A DNA stretch of 64,000 nucleotides, taken from positions 186,001-250,000 of the forward strand of contig CAYQXJ010000001.1 in assembly GCA_964421565.1 (NCBI GenBank), read 5' to 3'. Below are positions 7,990 through 16,646 of this stretch, one piece after another. The notes under the pieces are model-generated. The model did not search any database, was not told the origin of the DNA, and saw only the letters and a list, made by a program, of their open reading frames with translations. Position 1 is the first letter of the stretch. Each line of letters opens with the position of its first letter. The stretch is from CAYQXJ01 sp964421565. Lineage in GTDB: Bacteria > Planctomycetota > Brocadiia > SM23-32. The translations under genes and the position numbers were made by a program.

Positions 7990-9549
7990 ATGCGACGGCC
8001 CTGTGCGTTCCTGGTTGTGCTGGCAGTTTGCCTGTTCCAAGCGCATATAACAGCCGGCCTCGAGCTACCGTCCGTCATCGGCGACCATATGGTGCTACAG
8101 AGGGAAACCGACGCTCGGATCTGGGGCTGGGACGAGCCTGGCTCGCGTGTAACCGTCGAGTTTCGCGGGCGTGCCTTCGCGGCTGTTGCGGGTGACAACG
8201 GCAGGTGGCAGTTGAGCATGCCGACTGGGGCAGCAGGGGGGCCGTCTGCTCTGGTGGTGCGCGGCACGGAGGAGCGCCGCGTCGAGGACGTGATGGTCGG
8301 CGAGGTCTGGGTGGCCGGGGGGCAGAGCAACATGTGGTGGGCGGTGAGCAACTGTGGGAACGCACGGCAGGTCATCGCGGAGGCCGACTACCCCGCCGTT
8401 CGCTTCTACGACGCGAACACTCACCCGCGCGAAGCTGGCTGGCTCGCAGATGAGCCTCAGCGCAGCGTCGCGGCCGCCTGGCAGGTGGCGCAGCCCGGCC
8501 GGATAGGAGGCTGGGCAGGGGTGGCTTACTTCTTTGCGCTGGAGTTGCACAAGGAGCTCGGCATCCCGGTCGGCATCCTCCACGTCGCCGTCCCGGGCAC
8601 GCGCGTTGAGCCGTGGCTGAGTCCCGATTTCTTCCGCAACCACTTCCGCCAGACAGTCGAGCTCGCCGAATGCCGCGCTCGCCTGTTTCCGCAGGAGATG
8701 GAGGCTTACCGGCAGGCCCACGCCGATTGGGAGCGAGCGAAAGCAGAGGCCGAACAGCGCGGTGAGCAGCCGCCCCCCGGGCCACGGGCCCCGCGCGAGC
8801 CGCAGACGGCTCGAACGCATTCCAGGCTATATAGTGGCATGATAGCGCCCGTAGCCGGCTTCGCGAGTCGCGGCTTCATCTGGTGGCAAGGGGAGAGCAA
8901 CGCACGCGACGCCATGCAGTATCGGGAGCTGTTTCCTTCGCTGATCCGCGACTGGCGGCGTGCCTGGGGCAGCGGCGGGGCACCGTTCCTTTTCGTCGAG
9001 CTTGCCGAGTTCCTGGCGGAGCAGCGCGCGCCCGTTGAGGATGCCTCCTGGCCCGCCCTGCGCGACGCTCAGCACCAGGCTCTCCGCCTGCCGCATACGT
9101 ACATGGTCTCGGCCATTGACATATTCCGGCCGCAGGACGATGTCAATAACATCCACCCGCCCCATAAGCAGCAGACCGGGCACCGCCTCTTCCTGACGGC
9201 CCTGGCGAACGTCTACGGCCGGCAGGAAGTCGTTTGGTCGGGGCCTATGTTTGAGTCCGCCGATTTCGAGTCCGATCACGTTCGCATACGTTTCGGCCAC
9301 ATCGGCGGCGGGTTGGTGGCGCGGGGGGGAGCCCTGAAGGGATTCGCGATTGCCGGGGAAGATCGCAACTGGCACTGGGCGGAGGCGAGCATCGACGGGG
9401 CGTACGTGATGGTGCACAGCGCGGAGGTACAGCACCCGCTAGCGGTGCGCTACAACTGGGCGAACAATCCGGTTGGCAACCTATACAACGCCGAGGGGTT
9501 GCCCGCCTTCCCGTTCCGCACAGACCAGTGGCTGCTGCGAATGCCGTGA
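7990..9549 (+). CDS. Secreted sialate O-acetylesterase-like (SASA/SGNH) hydrolase
   Basis: A 519-residue exported esterase. Residues 1-23 are a signal peptide. An N-terminal beta-domain is followed by the SGNH core with VAGGQSN (nucleophile Ser113), FIWWQGESN as the oxyanion/Asn block, and a late histidine in NIHPPHK that completes the catalytic set. The family removes O-acetyl groups from sialic acid or, in glycan-degrading bacteria, from plant or algal polysaccharides. A low-complexity insertion rich in Pro, Arg and Glu lies around residues 250-275. Its neighbours (sulfatase, GH36-like enzyme, isomerase) suggest a polysaccharide role; sialic acid itself is not indicated. Confidence 0.88.
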   Translation: MRRPCAFLVVLAVCLFQAHITAGLELPSVIGDHMVLQRETDARIWGWDEPGSRVTVEFRGRAFAAVAGDNGRWQLSMPTGAAGGPSALVVRGTEERRVEDVMVGEVWVAGGQSNMWWAVSNCGNARQVIAEADYPAVRFYDANTHPREAGWLADEPQRSVAAAWQVAQPGRIGGWAGVAYFFALELHKELGIPVGILHVAVPGTRVEPWLSPDFFRNHFRQTVELAECRARLFPQEMEAYRQAHADWERAKAEAEQRGEQPPPGPRAPREPQTARTHSRLYSGMIAPVAGFASRGFIWWQGESNARDAMQYRELFPSLIRDWRRAWGSGGAPFLFVELAEFLAEQRAPVEDASWPALRDAQHQALRLPHTYMVSAIDIFRPQDDVNNIHPPHKQQTGHRLFLTALANVYGRQEVVWSGPMFESADFESDHVRIRFGHIGGGLVARGGALKGFAIAGEDRNWHWAEASIDGAYVMVHSAEVQHPLAVRYNWANNPVGNLYNAEGLPAFPFRTDQWLLRMP

Positions 9550-9582
9550 AAGCGGGCTGCGGAGATGTGCCACGTGGCCGCC

Positions 9583-11256
9583 TCAGTGGCCGTCGCTCTT
9601 CTGCCGCGAGCGGATGTGCTCCACCAGGTCGGGGTCACCTCCCGCGCTCAGGTAGTAGTCGAGGTCCAGCCGTGAGAGGTCGAGGACCTTCTCCTTGGCG
9701 GTTGCCTGGAGGACTTCCTCCTTCTCGGATTGATACTGTGCTGCCTCTTCCGGCGGCAGGTTGAAGGGGTGCATGTGGAACTGCCAGTTTTGCCCCTTCT
9801 TCTGCGGGGGCCAGGGCTCCTTCTCCGGCTCGTCTGAGGGGACCAGCCGGCCATGCTCCAGGCTCTCGGCATGGCCATAGCGGGCCTCATAGCTGGCCAG
9901 CGTAGCCTTCAGATGGTCGTAGGCGGCCCGCTGGTCTGCCGCCAGTTCGTTGCGGAGCAGGTTGTTCACCTCGGCGGGATCGGCCTCAAGGTCGTACAGT
10001 TCCTCCAGGCCGCCGTCGAACAAGTAGTTATACTTGTAACGCTCCGTGCGCAGGCTGATCCACCGCCCTCTGCCCTTGCCGTTCTCGCTGTAATGCACAC
10101 TGCGGTCGCGCGTTCCGCAGCCCTCGGGTATCAGCAGCGACTCGCCCGGCAGGTCGTATTCGGCCGGGTATTCAATCCCGCACGCGTCGAGTATCGTCGG
10201 CAGCAAGTCCACCTGGTCGGCGTAGTCGGCGCGCGTGGTCCCCGGGGCTATGCGTTCGGGCCAGCGCATCAGCAGCGGAATGCGCAGGGAGCTGTCGTTC
10301 GGCATGCTCTTGGACCAGGCGCCGTTGTCGCCCAGCATCTCGCCGTGGTCGCTGGTGAAGATGACCAGGGTGTTGTCGAGCTGGCCGATCTCCTCCAGGG
10401 CATCCAAGACCTTGGCGATGTTCTTGTCCACGTGGGTGATACTGGCGTAGTAGAGCTCACGGATGCGGCGAACCTTGGCCGGATCGCGGTAGTCGATGCC
10501 GAACCGGGAGTGCGCGAGCCTCGGGTTGGCGTCCTCCTCCTGGGCCGTTGGCTCGGGCAGGTCGGCGCCCTGGTAAAGGTCGGCCAGTTCGTCCGGAGGG
10601 GCGAAGGGAGGGTGGGGATCAATCCAGCCTGCCCACAGGAAGAAGGGGCGGTTGCGGTTCTGCCGTATCACCTCTGCCGCTCGGTCCCCAACCCACGTGG
10701 TGCCGTGATGTTGCTCGGGCAGCAGACTGCGTTGCGGCTGACGGTAGAGCAGGTTCCGTATGCCATGGATGTTGCGCACGTGGCCGAGGCCGACCGAACG
10801 CAGGTACTGTGCGTAGTCGTCATCCGCCGGGTTGCGGAACAGCTCCTCCATCAGTTGCATACGGTGGAAACCGTGGTGGGTGCGGGCGGGTCGGAAGTGC
10901 ATCTTGCCCACGACCTCACAGTGGTAGCCGTTGTCGGCCAGTATCTTCGGCAGGCGGGGCACAGCGCGCGGTATGACGGCACTGTTGTTCACCCACATGC
11001 CGGTGTGGCGGCTGTATAGGCCCGTCAGCAGGTTGTGGCGCGCCGGCACGCAGACCGGGTTGGTGCTGCAGGCGTGGGTGAAGGCGACGCCTTCCCGGAC
11101 CAAGCGGTCCAGGTTGGGCGTGATCATGTGGTCGTATCCGAGTGCCCGGATGGTGTCGTGGCGCTGCTGGTCGGTGAACAGCAGCACAACGTTCGGCTGG
11201 CCCTCCGGGCGTTCCTCGCGGAACAGCGGGAAGGTGTAGTCGCGCACTTCAGGCAT
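9583..11256 (-). CDS. Sulfatase (alkaline phosphatase superfamily)
   Basis: A 557-residue type I sulfatase. The formylglycine site is intact: Cys69 in NPVCVPARHNLLTG gives the C-x-P-x-R pattern. Metal ligands appear in LLFTDQQRHD near residue 28 and in VIFTSDHGEML further on, and ELYDLEADPAEVNNLL marks the C-terminal subdomain. No signal peptide is present, so unless exported unusually it acts in the cytoplasm on imported sulfated sugars. I began at ATG 11256, six bases after GGAGG; an in-frame upstream start at 11280 lacks such a site. It converges with the sialate-esterase-like gene. The substrate is unknown, and a formylglycine-generating enzyme is not in the window. Confidence 0.93.
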   Translation of the reverse strand: MPEVRDYTFPLFREERPEGQPNVVLLFTDQQRHDTIRALGYDHMITPNLDRLVREGVAFTHACSTNPVCVPARHNLLTGLYSRHTGMWVNNSAVIPRAVPRLPKILADNGYHCEVVGKMHFRPARTHHGFHRMQLMEELFRNPADDDYAQYLRSVGLGHVRNIHGIRNLLYRQPQRSLLPEQHHGTTWVGDRAAEVIRQNRNRPFFLWAGWIDPHPPFAPPDELADLYQGADLPEPTAQEEDANPRLAHSRFGIDYRDPAKVRRIRELYYASITHVDKNIAKVLDALEEIGQLDNTLVIFTSDHGEMLGDNGAWSKSMPNDSSLRIPLLMRWPERIAPGTTRADYADQVDLLPTILDACGIEYPAEYDLPGESLLIPEGCGTRDRSVHYSENGKGRGRWISLRTERYKYNYLFDGGLEELYDLEADPAEVNNLLRNELAADQRAAYDHLKATLASYEARYGHAESLEHGRLVPSDEPEKEPWPPQKKGQNWQFHMHPFNLPPEEAAQYQSEKEEVLQATAKEKVLDLSRLDLDYYLSAGGDPDLVEHIRSRQKSDGH

Positions 11257-11340
11257 GGCGCCCTCCAGAACCCTGGACAATGGCTAAGCCAGCTCGACAC
11301 ATTACACGCAGACGCGCCCCGTATCAAACGGCCGGCGTTC

Positions 11341-11640
11341 TTTGGTGCGCAACCCACGTGGGGCATCAACGAGGGAGCTGACGGCAGCCCCACCATGACC
11401 TGACACCCGCGCGGCGGCCACACCGCCGGGCAGCATTCGCAAGCTCGGGACTGGCTGACGTTCAACATGGTCCAGACGGGCGCCCACCGCACGGGTAAAC
11501 CGTGGGAGATGATTGCGCGCGAGTACGCCCGAAAGCCCGTGAAGCCCGTAAAGCCCGTAATCAACGGCAAACATGGCTATGAGCACATACCCCATGATCT
11601 GGACGGAAGCCGGCCGAAGCGTGACGGCGGCTCTACGTGA
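11341..11640 (+). pseudogene. Fragment of a DUF4038/apiosidase-like glycoside hydrolase
   Basis: The plus-strand frame reads GINEGADGSPTMT, a TGA at 11401-11403, then HPRGGHTAGQ, DWLTFNMVQTGAH, PWEMIAREYARKPVKPV and ING-HGYEHIP. This order (HPxGG, WLDFNMxQSGH, YEMIxxDYxxxPxKPVxxGExxYEDHP) is what I know from DUF4038 (GH140-like) proteins. The TGA sits where the family has a tryptophan, so a TGG-to-TGA change fits. Only 80-90 residues remain of a 400-plus residue protein, with neither start nor domain completion. A 9-base AAGCCCGTR unit is tandemly repeated three times near 11531-11558, giving KPVKPVKPV. It ends inside the neighbouring minus-strand gene's stop region. Confidence 0.6.
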
Positions 11641-13903
11641 AACGAAGAGCGAGCTGCCGGGGACCGTCCAGCCTCACTTCCACGAAGTGCACCGTCCCAC
11701 CGTCCGCAGTGGGCTGGGCCTCGGCAGCGTCAGGTGCGGATAGCGCCATTTCGCCTGGAGCCCAGACGGCGATGCGTCCTCGCCGCCCGTGAAGGTCTTT
11801 CAGCCCGAGAGCCAGTTCCGAGCGCTTTTCATCCCAGCTCTCCGAACTGATTTCCACGGCGCCCTGCGTGATGTGCAGGTCGGTGCCCACAACCTGTGGC
11901 TTTCCGGACGCCGGCACCAGGTTCACGAGCTTGACGCCGTGTGCCGGCGCTGGCCCCAGGACTTCGGTGCCTTCGAACACGGCCAGGTATCGTTGGGCCA
12001 GCACGTCGAATGCGTGGTGGGGCTCCCCCGGCGCCAGGCCGATAGCGCTCAGGTCCAGAGCGTCGCTGACTGACTCGCCGGCCCAGTTCAGTCCCGCCGC
12101 TACGGTCCACTGCCGACCGCCTTCGCAGAGGTACAGTTCCAGCAGCCGGGGTGCCGCATCGGCGAAGAGATCGACGGGCCGGAAGCAGCCGCCCTGGTAG
12201 GCCGGCAACAGCAGCGTCAGCAACCACTGCCGCTCTGCTGACAGCGCGGAGACGTCTTCGGCGATCATAACGGCTGCTCCGGACAGCCCCGTCACCGCCG
12301 CGTAGAACTGCGCCTCCTGCAGTGTCAAGCGCATCGGATGCTCCGCTGAGCCCGGCCAGAAGGGGCTCTGTTCGCCACGCGCGCAGAGGCTGTCCGTGTA
12401 GTTCGTCCATAGCCGGTTGTGCATGAAGTACTGCTGCAGTAACTCGCGCGATCCACGACAGACCGACGCCCAGTGTGCCGGCACGTCGATCCCCACGCGT
12501 ACCATGTTGGCGATGCCCACGATGGGCGCGTATGGGGTGCCACACCCCAGGATCATGACGTCGGCGCCGAGGCCCCGTCGAGCTGCTTGCACGCCGCGCC
12601 GCAGTGCGGCGGCGGGCTGCATGGCGGGCGCGGCTACTTGCGCGCTCCCGGGGTCGGGACTCCCCTCGCCGATGAAATCGAGCATTACCATGCCGAAACC
12701 CGCCTCCCTTGCCCGGCGGTAGCGCTCGGTCACGAACTCCAGCGCGCTGTCCTTCGTCAGGTCCAGATGGTACTGTGCGCCGGGGCTCACGGTATGCTCC
12801 ATGGCGGCGAACGATCTGCCCATGATGTTCCGTATCGGTTCGCCGAAGGGATGAGGCGTTCCGTCGCTGTTCTGCTGGAAGAGCTCGGGCTGTTCCACGA
12901 TGGCGGGGGCCGTCGGGTGATCGTACATGAAAGCCGTCATCCATATGCTGGGGATGAACCCCAGGGAACGGACCCGTTGCGCCAACCAGGCCAGGCCGTG
13001 AGGGAACTTGTCATTTGGGCGGTACTCGCCGCACGAGTAGCCGAGCTGCCAGCCCCAGTCCAGGTGGATGTAGTTGACGGGGAAGCGGTCGCGGTTCGCC
13101 GCCAGGAACTGTGCGTTCTTCAGAATGTGCTCTTCGGTGACGTGCCCGCAGTAGTAGTACCAACTGTAGAACCCCGTCGCCGGTGGGTCCATGAACACGG
13201 CGGTGTTGAGGCGCCCGGCCAGCCCGGCCCAATGCTCCAGCCCCTCGAAGGCGTCTCCACCCAGGTGGAGATACGCCCACTCGGACGATGCCGATTCGCC
13301 CGGTTCGAGCGCGAAGTATTGGAACGTGCTCGCAGCCTCGAGCTTGAGCGCGGCCCCGCAGCGTCGGCCTCCGATGTGACCGGGCGACTGCCCGTAGGAC
13401 ACGAAGCCGCTGACGATGCCGTGGCCCGTCTCGTCCGCAACGGCGCCGACCATCTCGGTCTCGAACTCCTCGTCCAGGGGGGATACTCCCTTTTCAGACC
13501 ACGAGTGCGCGCCGAGGCAGAAGGTCCGCAACCGTTCGCCCGGCAGAGGCCAGCCTGCACCCTTTCCGAGACAGCAGAGGGGGACAAGGGCGCCGAGCGA
13601 GAGCGACCCGTTGCCCCCGTTGGTCAGCTTCAGCCGCAGCAGCAGCACGGGATCCGCATCGGGCAGGCGGACCGTCCACTGCGCGACCACCTGCGGCTCA
13701 TCAAGCCGCCCGCAGAATGTGAGTTCCCGCCCGCCGCCCGTCTCGTCATCAAACCTTGTCTCGCGCATCGTGGCGGCTATCTGGCCCAGGCCATGCTGCT
13801 CGCCGTCCAGAACGCATGCGGGCTCGATGCCGACCACGCCGGCGCCGGCGCCCTCGACGTCGAGTTGCGGCAGCTCGGGCCGCAAGCGGAACTGTAGGGC
13901 CAT
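11633..13903 (-). CDS. GH36/melibiase-like alpha-galactosidase
   Basis: A 756-residue protein with the layout of GH36-type alpha-galactosidases: an N-terminal beta-sandwich (about 1-230), then a TIM barrel starting near GFYSWYYYCGHVTEEHI, with VNYIHLDWGWQ, the LGFIPSIWMTAF strand, HLDLTKDSALEFV and GFGMVMLDFIGEG, where an Asp is the candidate nucleophile, and a C-terminal beta-domain. No signal peptide is seen, so substrates are probably imported oligosaccharides. The ATG at 13903 is preceded by AGGTAGACAGG. It is followed by the DUF4038 relic and preceded in the same direction by a TIM-barrel isomerase 44 bases upstream, a likely operon. GH36, GH27 and raffinose-synthase-like members are hard to separate by eye. 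Confidence 0.78.
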   Translation of the reverse strand: MALQFRLRPELPQLDVEGAGAGVVGIEPACVLDGEQHGLGQIAATMRETRFDDETGGGRELTFCGRLDEPQVVAQWTVRLPDADPVLLLRLKLTNGGNGSLSLGALVPLCCLGKGAGWPLPGERLRTFCLGAHSWSEKGVSPLDEEFETEMVGAVADETGHGIVSGFVSYGQSPGHIGGRRCGAALKLEAASTFQYFALEPGESASSEWAYLHLGGDAFEGLEHWAGLAGRLNTAVFMDPPATGFYSWYYYCGHVTEEHILKNAQFLAANRDRFPVNYIHLDWGWQLGYSCGEYRPNDKFPHGLAWLAQRVRSLGFIPSIWMTAFMYDHPTAPAIVEQPELFQQNSDGTPHPFGEPIRNIMGRSFAAMEHTVSPGAQYHLDLTKDSALEFVTERYRRAREAGFGMVMLDFIGEGSPDPGSAQVAAPAMQPAAALRRGVQAARRGLGADVMILGCGTPYAPIVGIANMVRVGIDVPAHWASVCRGSRELLQQYFMHNRLWTNYTDSLCARGEQSPFWPGSAEHPMRLTLQEAQFYAAVTGLSGAAVMIAEDVSALSAERQWLLTLLLPAYQGGCFRPVDLFADAAPRLLELYLCEGGRQWTVAAGLNWAGESVSDALDLSAIGLAPGEPHHAFDVLAQRYLAVFEGTEVLGPAPAHGVKLVNLVPASGKPQVVGTDLHITQGAVEISSESWDEKRSELALGLKDLHGRRGRIAVWAPGEMALSAPDAAEAQPTADGGTVHFVEVRLDGPRQLALRFT

Positions 13904-13947
13904 CGGACCTGTCTACCTTTCTGCATCTGGGGCCGAGCCGAGTTCCC

Positions 13948-14922
13948 TCAGCCCAGCAGTAGCTTCCTCATCAGGCGGCTGGCGGCCACGCCGTTCTTCT
14001 TCCGCAGGGTTGCCGCGACCTCCTCGGGGTCGGCACTCTCGGCGAGCGACTCCAGCGCGTCCATCCACCTGGCGCTCTCCTCTACGGCGTCGCGGCCGTC
14101 TTCTCGGTACGGGAACTGGTCGATAGTGAGCCATCCTTCGTACCCGATGCGCCGCAGCCAGTAGAAGAACTCCAGGTACTCCAGGGTCCTAACCGAGCCG
14201 ACGATCATGTCGTCGTCCCACAGGCGGTAGTTGTCATTGATGTGTACGTGCTTGAGCAGCCCGCCGTACTTGCTCAGCAGCGCGACCGATTCGGCGGGGC
14301 TCTCGTATCCCAGCAGGGCATGGCCGTAGTCGAACGCCACGCCGCAGTTCGGCTCGCCGACCTCCTGCACCATCAGGATGGTGGTACCCACGGTGTTGAC
14401 GTAGCTGTGCGTGCGCGGCTCCTTGAGCTTGTACTCCAGCGTCAAGGTCACGTCGGTGCGATGCCGGCAGGCCTCACGGACGCCCTCGGCGAACCACGTG
14501 CGTTCGGTCAGGTAATCGGCCTGGAAGGGGTAGTCGAAGCCGTCCTGCCCCGGCCAAATGGTAACGAGCCGACAGTCGAGTTGAACCGCCAGGTCCATCG
14601 CCTGTCGTGTCGCGTCGACGGCCTGCTGGCGGATGTTAGGATCCACCGAGGAGAACGACCCCTGCTTCCACCTGGCCTGCGTGAAATGGTCGACGGCGAC
14701 CGACACGATCTTCAGCCCGGTTCGCTCGATCGACGCCCTGACCTCGTCCATGCTGGCCAGAACCTCGGGCGTGAGCACCAGGTCGACGCCGGCGAGCAGG
14801 TCGACCGATGCCGCGCGATCGAACAGCTCGCTCAGCGTGAACGAAGGTGCATACTCAGGGCAGTAGCGGTCCGAGCAACTGCCCACATTCGCCAGGAATA
14901 CCGAGTACTTCCGGTTCGCCAT
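13948..14922 (-). CDS. Sugar phosphate isomerase/epimerase, xylose isomerase-like TIM barrel
   Basis: A 324-residue AP endonuclease 2/xylose isomerase-like TIM-barrel protein. Metal-ligand strands are visible: LTLEYKLKEPRTHSYVNT (Glu), CGVAFDYGHALLG (Asp, His), LLKHVHINDNYRLWDDDMIVG (His, Asp) and GWLTIDQFPYRED. The GHALLG and HINDNYR pattern is typical of sugar epimerases/isomerases in glycan-use loci. ATG 14922 is preceded by GGGGGTG about eight bases upstream. It probably forms an operon with the GH36-like gene downstream, converting the released sugar for central metabolism. The exact sugar is unknown. Confidence 0.82.
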   Translation of the reverse strand: MANRKYSVFLANVGSCSDRYCPEYAPSFTLSELFDRAASVDLLAGVDLVLTPEVLASMDEVRASIERTGLKIVSVAVDHFTQARWKQGSFSSVDPNIRQQAVDATRQAMDLAVQLDCRLVTIWPGQDGFDYPFQADYLTERTWFAEGVREACRHRTDVTLTLEYKLKEPRTHSYVNTVGTTILMVQEVGEPNCGVAFDYGHALLGYESPAESVALLSKYGGLLKHVHINDNYRLWDDDMIVGSVRTLEYLEFFYWLRRIGYEGWLTIDQFPYREDGRDAVEESARWMDALESLAESADPEEVAATLRKKNGVAASRLMRKLLLG

Positions 14923-15073
14923 TGTTTCACACCCCCGGGTAGTGAGAAGCATCCGATTCCGGTGCGGCCGAAGCATTCTATTGCCGGTGGGCGACACGGG
15001 CAAGCCCCTTCGCGGCCCTTGCGGCCGCCGGCCTGGTGCGAGTGGACCTTACGGGCAAGGCGCAACGCAGGCA

Positions 15074-15102
15074 TTGAAGTCGGGCGGACGCGCATGTATA
15101 AA
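15074..15102 (+). promoter_or_regulatory. Sigma-70 type promoter for the carotenoid-type operon
   Basis: TTGAAG (15074-15079) and TATAAA (15097-15102) are separated by 17 bases, which predicts a start near 15109, about 60 bases before the aldehyde dehydrogenase ATG. Confidence 0.6.
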
Positions 15103-15167
15103 GTACGCGAGAAGCAAAGCGATGGTTCGGGGGGTTGCGATTGACAGCGGGGGGCGGAGCGGGCAGG

Positions 15168-16646
15168 ATGAGCCGCGTCGAAGGGACGGCGCTCAGGCGC
15201 CTGTGCGAATGTAGAGATGCGCAGCGGGCCTGGGCGCATCGGGCGATTGAGTGCCGCCTGGCCGTGCTGCGTCGCTTTCGGTATGCCGTTGCGCGCCGGG
15301 CGCAGGCGCTTGTCGACGCAGTAGGGCAGTCTGACCGGCGGGCGTGTGGCGAAACCCTGGCCGCCGAGGTTTTGCCCCTGGCTGAGGCCTGCCGCTACCT
15401 GGAAAGGCGGGCGCGGGGCGTGCTGGCACCGCGCCGGGATCGAGCCCGTTTCGGTCCGCCGCCGATCGGCGGCACTGAGCTGGAAGTGCGACGGGAGCCA
15501 TGGGGCGTGGTGCTGGTCATCGGCCCGTCCAACTACCCCCTGCTTCTGCCGGGTGTACAGGCCCTACAGGCGTTGGCGGCAGGCAACGCTGTGCTGCTGA
15601 AGCCCGCTCCGGGTGGTCTGCTGGTCGCGGAACTGGTGCGTGAACTCCTCATCCAGGCCGGCCTGGACGAGGGACTGTTCTGCGTGCTGAGTGAATCGGT
15701 CGAGGCCGCGAAGGGGGCCATAGAGGCCGGCGTGGACAAGGTCGTGCTAACGGGGTCGGTTGCCAGTGGGCGGGCCGTGCTGCGGCAGCTTGCCTTGCAC
15801 ACCACGCCGGCGGTGATGGAACTGTCTGGCTGCGACGCGATGTACGTGATGCCCGAGGCCGATCTGGACCTCGTCGCCCGCGCGGCCGCGTTCGGGGTGA
15901 CGGCAAACGGCGGGGCCACCTGCATAGCTCCGAGGCGAGCGTTCGTGCCGCGGAACATCAGCCGCGAACTGGAAGAGCGCTTGCGCGACCGACTGCGAGA
16001 CGCGGGATCGGCGCGCCTGCAGGAGCGCGCCGCCAGACTTGCCGCGCGCCTGGTGCGCGAGGCGCTTGCGGACGGGGCGCGGATCGTAACGGGCGAGCCG
16101 CCGAGTGGGTGCCGCATGAGGCCCTTGCTGCTGGCGGGCGTGTCGCCCGAGACGAAGCTGGTGCAGCAGGACGTATTTGCGCCGGTGCTCTCGATCTTGC
16201 CCGTGCGCGACATGCAGGAGGCTGTGCGCGCGGATGAGCAATGTCCTTACGCGCTCGGGGCATCGGTCTTCGGGCCGGAACGGTCGGCGCGTCGTCTGGC
16301 CCGAAGTGTGCGGGCCGGGTGCGTCACGGTGAACGACATCGTGGCCCCCACGGCCGACCCACGCCTGCCGTTCGGTGGTTGGGACGCGAGCGGATACGGC
16401 GTGACGCGCGGCAGGGAGGGCTTGCTGGCGATGACGCGTGTCAAGACCATCGCCGTCGCCCGCGGCCGCCTGAGGCCGCATCTGCGTATGCAGCGCGCCG
16501 GCGACGGGCAGGTCATGGAATCGATCATCACCTTACGGCACGATGGGCGCTGGCGGGCCAGGGCGCGTGCGCTGCTGGCCCTCTTGCGGGCCGTGCTGCA
16601 GGGCTCAGGTGAGACGAGAGCACAGAAGGAGCGAGCCGATGGGTAG
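15168..16646 (+). CDS. Aldehyde dehydrogenase of a carotenoid-type cluster
   Basis: NAD(P)-dependent aldehyde dehydrogenase, 492 residues. The Rossmann part has VLVIGPSNYPLLLPGVQAL and VLLKPAP, the catalytic glutamate is in AVMELSGCD, and the catalytic cysteine is in NGGATCIAPRR. These differ from the usual ELGGK and GQxC sequences, so it is a divergent member. A 50-residue Arg/Ala-rich tail follows the normal end of the fold. ATG 15168 has GGAG eight bases before it. The stop overlaps the start of a CrtI-type enzyme by eight bases, and another such enzyme follows. In staphyloxanthin-like C30 pathways an aldehyde dehydrogenase oxidises the terminal carotenal to an acid; that role is inferred from context. 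Confidence 0.8.
   Translation: MSRVEGTALRRLCECRDAQRAWAHRAIECRLAVLRRFRYAVARRAQALVDAVGQSDRRACGETLAAEVLPLAEACRYLERRARGVLAPRRDRARFGPPPIGGTELEVRREPWGVVLVIGPSNYPLLLPGVQALQALAAGNAVLLKPAPGGLLVAELVRELLIQAGLDEGLFCVLSESVEAAKGAIEAGVDKVVLTGSVASGRAVLRQLALHTTPAVMELSGCDAMYVMPEADLDLVARAAAFGVTANGGATCIAPRRAFVPRNISRELEERLRDRLRDAGSARLQERAARLAARLVREALADGARIVTGEPPSGCRMRPLLLAGVSPETKLVQQDVFAPVLSILPVRDMQEAVRADEQCPYALGASVFGPERSARRLARSVRAGCVTVNDIVAPTADPRLPFGGWDASGYGVTRGREGLLAMTRVKTIAVARGRLRPHLRMQRAGDGQVMESIITLRHDGRWRARARALLALLRAVLQGSGETRAQKERADG

Noticed and set aside
12473..13897. 474-codon plus-strand frame opposite the GH36-like gene
   Set aside because: No motif, no ribosome binding site, and entirely antisense to a coherent glycosidase.
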